Positions 5,493 through 6,662 of a stretch of 6,662 nucleotides of DNA are shown piece after piece. The notes below the pieces were generated by a model. It was not told the DNA's origin. It ran no database searches and was given only the letters and a program-made list of their open reading frames with translations. The position numbers and the translations under genes are program-made. How positions within the stretch are numbered: position 1 is the first letter of the stretch; each line of letters opens with the position of its first letter. This DNA comes from Thermomicrobiales bacterium (lineage in GTDB: Bacteria > Chloroflexota > Chloroflexia > Thermomicrobiales > UBA6265), in the NCBI GenBank assembly GCA_025928535.1, contig JAICJJ010000164.1, positions 1-6,662 of the forward strand, given 5' to 3'.

Positions 5493-6170
5493 TCACCAGT
5501 GGACGACGACCGGCATGCCGATCGTGGCGAACGCGAAGAGTTGGTCGGCGTCGCCCGGGGCGAGCGCGACGCAGCCGCCGGTCGGGGCCGCGCCATTCGA
5601 CAGCACGGCGCCGTCGGAATCCATCGAAAAGGTGTGAAAGCCGTTTTGCCGGTCCGGATCGAAGCCGACCCAATCGCGAATCCAGGTTTGTCCCCAGTCG
5701 GTCCAGGTCAGGCTCGGATTGAGGCTGTAGATCGTGTACGTTCCGACAGCGGTCGCGTAGAAGCCGTCGGACGAGGGGTCGGACCCCATCGCGCCCCAGA
5801 ACGACGCGACCGGCGCATCGCCGTCGTAGAGCGTGACCATCTGGTTGGAACGGTCGACGTCGATCCATCGGCCGGCGTCGGATGAATCGCCGCCGTCGCC
5901 ATTGTCCAGAAACGCGCCGTCGATCCAGCCGGTCGCGTCGGCCGTGGCGATCTGAAACCAGCCGTCGGCCGGCCCATCGAGCACATCGACCGGTTCGCCG
6001 GCCAACGCCTGGCCGACGACGTCGCTCCACAATCCCGGCTCGGCCCGGATGTTGACCGCGTCGGCGGCGATCGTCGCCGTCCAGGCCGCGGCGGCCCGGT
6101 CGGGCGCGGCGGCAGCCGAGAACGCCGCGATCGTCGCGATCGCGCAGAAGAGGCGGCACAAGGTTCCCAT
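5493..6170 (-). CDS. Secreted SH3b + L,D-transpeptidase (YkuD) protein
   Basis: A 225-residue exported protein. After a signal peptide (MGTLCRLFCAIATIAAFSAA, cleavage likely near residue 29) comes an SH3b cell-wall-binding domain (about 30-90; AVNIRAEPG, then DGWFQIA and GWIDGAFL), then a YkuD L,D-transpeptidase domain (about 101-225). YkuD enzymes make 3-3 peptidoglycan crosslinks or attach proteins to the wall through a catalytic Cys. Here His179 (NGFHTF) and Cys200 in APTGGCVALAPG are the likely pair; the usual [ST]HGC[VI][RN] motif is altered to TGGCVA. The domain ends with the family-typical IGMPVVVHW. The start at 6170 has GGGAAGG (6181-6175) four bases upstream; ATG at 6185 is an alternative lacking a ribosome binding site. 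It is followed by the C39 peptidase gene. The fold is secure, the activity less so because of the motif. Confidence 0.87.
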   Translation of the reverse strand: MGTLCRLFCAIATIAAFSAAAAPDRAAAAWTATIAADAVNIRAEPGLWSDVVGQALAGEPVDVLDGPADGWFQIATADATGWIDGAFLDNGDGGDSSDAGRWIDVDRSNQMVTLYDGDAPVASFWGAMGSDPSSDGFYATAVGTYTIYSLNPSLTWTDWGQTWIRDWVGFDPDRQNGFHTFSMDSDGAVLSNGAAPTGGCVALAPGDADQLFAFATIGMPVVVHW

Positions 6171-6263
6171 CGATCCTTCCCTCATCGTCGGGGCGCGGCG
6201 GCGCGGGCGATCGAGGGGCATCGGTCCGCGCACGGCGAACACGCCGCGCCGCGCCCAGATCCT

Positions 6264-6279
6264 GGACACACGGACACAC
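6264..6279. repeat. Two tandem copies of GGACACAC
   Basis: GGACACAC occurs twice head to tail (6264-6271, 6272-6279), followed by GGGCGAACACG. It is very short and may be chance, but it is conspicuous in the GC-rich intergenic region upstream of the L,D-transpeptidase gene. Confidence 0.6.
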
Positions 6280-6513
6280 GGGCGAACACGCAATTCGCGG
6301 GATCGCGCGGAATTCGATTGGCGGGCGCCGCAGGAGCGGCGAAACGAGATCGGCGTCGCGCCGCTTGCTGACGGCGGACGGACGCCTCCGGCGCGCGACA
6401 CCTTCCCTCCAGGCTGCCGCGCAGGTCCGGTTGCCGGCATCTACGCCCGCCGCGCCGATCCGGATTGCCGGCCGCCGTTCGCAACGGGTCGAGCGGGACG
6501 CGGCGACGGCCTC

Positions 6514-6534
6514 TACAATGGGGCCGGGCCCGGC
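6514..6534 (+). promoter_or_regulatory. Candidate -10 and start-site palindrome of the YIP1-like gene
   Basis: TACAAT (6514-6519) matches the -10 consensus at five of six positions, about 70 bases before the ATG at 6591. Three bases after it begins GCCGGGCCCGGC (6523-6534), a perfect 12-bp palindrome that would cover the transcription start and so could be a repressor operator. No convincing -35 hexamer is seen at the proper spacing. Confidence 0.4.
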
Positions 6535-6590
6535 TGCGGGAAGGACGGGGCCCGTTGGGCGCACCGCCGGCAGAGCGAAGGTGACGAACG

Positions 6591-6662
6591 ATGTACGCGA
6601 CCTCTCCTTCACTGGTCGACCGCATGATCGGGGCGGCGCGCCTCGACCCGAACACCTACGAA
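6591..6662 (+). CDS. N-terminus of a YIP1-like membrane protein (cut by window end)
   Basis: Only the first 24 codons are present. The protein starts MYATSPSLVDR and continues MIGAARLDPNTYE. The pattern of Arg-Met followed by AARLD and a Tyr-Glu resembles, from memory, the start of bacterial YIP1-domain membrane proteins of Chloroflexota, which continue into several membrane segments. Start selection is supported by AAGGTG (6578-6583) seven bases upstream. It is divergent from the L,D-transpeptidase gene. With so little sequence the family is a suggestion; that it is a real coding start is more certain. Confidence 0.55.
   Translation, partial: MYATSPSLVDRMIGAARLDPNTYE

Larger units (their letters stand above)
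6171..6590. other. Long divergent intergenic region, no gene seen
   Basis: This 420-base stretch separates the minus-strand L,D-transpeptidase from the plus-strand YIP1-like gene. Frames across it are open but rich in Arg, Pro and Ala and without protein-like patterns. It holds a short tandem repeat (6264-6279), a candidate -10 for the right-hand gene (6514-6519) and a palindrome (6523-6534). I found no -10-like hexamer for the L,D-transpeptidase and no recognisable riboswitch or RNA gene. Confidence 0.5.

Noticed and set aside
4708..6612. A 634-codon minus-strand open frame spanning the C39 gene and upstream DNA
   Set aside because: Only the last 213 codons look like a protein. The upstream part is out of frame with the L,D-transpeptidase gene that clearly occupies that DNA, is full of Arg and Pro, and lacks any family pattern. 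The signal peptide and ribosome binding site at 5349 fix the true start.

Overview
The window is GC-rich (roughly two thirds G+C by eye) bacterial DNA with short intergenic gaps. I read it as chromosomal sequence from a Chloroflexota member of the Thermomicrobia/Sphaerobacter type. This is an inference from the gene set: an archaeal-type glucose dehydrogenase, an F420/FMN luciferase-like enzyme, a small bS21, an LSCE-type C39 peptidase, an SH3b-YkuD protein and a YIP1-like start. No rRNA, tRNA, CRISPR array, transposase or phage gene is visible.

Layout. (1) 19-1113, minus: zinc-dependent MDR dehydrogenase of the glucose 1-dehydrogenase type, divergent from (2) rpsU (ribosomal protein bS21), plus, 1309-1494. 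(3) Just after rpsU lies a 111-bp palindromic, MITE-like repeat (1500-1610) that can fold as a stem carrying three hairpins. (4) 1781-2734, minus: LLM-class flavin-dependent oxidoreductase. (5) 2813-2984: a second, compound palindromic repeat made of inverted arrays of the 8-mer GAGTCGAG around a degenerate copy of a GTCATTCCGAGCG-type dispersed repeat. (6) 2981-3382 and 3379-3891, both minus: a two-gene unit in which a DinB/ClbS-like four-helix-bundle protein is translationally coupled (ATGA overlap) to a DUF202/YidH membrane protein. It is divergent from (7) a DoxX-family membrane protein, plus, 4069-4692, with an unusual acidic N-terminal extension. (8) Convergent with DoxX, two secreted cell-envelope genes on the minus strand: SH3b + L,D-transpeptidase (5493-6170), then a C39-like cysteine peptidase (4708-5349). 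(9) At the right edge, the first 24 codons of a plus-strand gene (6591 onward) that resembles YIP1-family membrane proteins.

The genes look like housekeeping and accessory metabolism plus a small envelope-remodelling pair, not a defence or mobile system. The least ordinary items are the two structured repeats (one supplies the stop codon of the DUF202 gene), the atypical catalytic motif of the L,D-transpeptidase, and the structured leader in front of the C39 gene. Most long reading frames in other frames are by-products of high GC and were left out.
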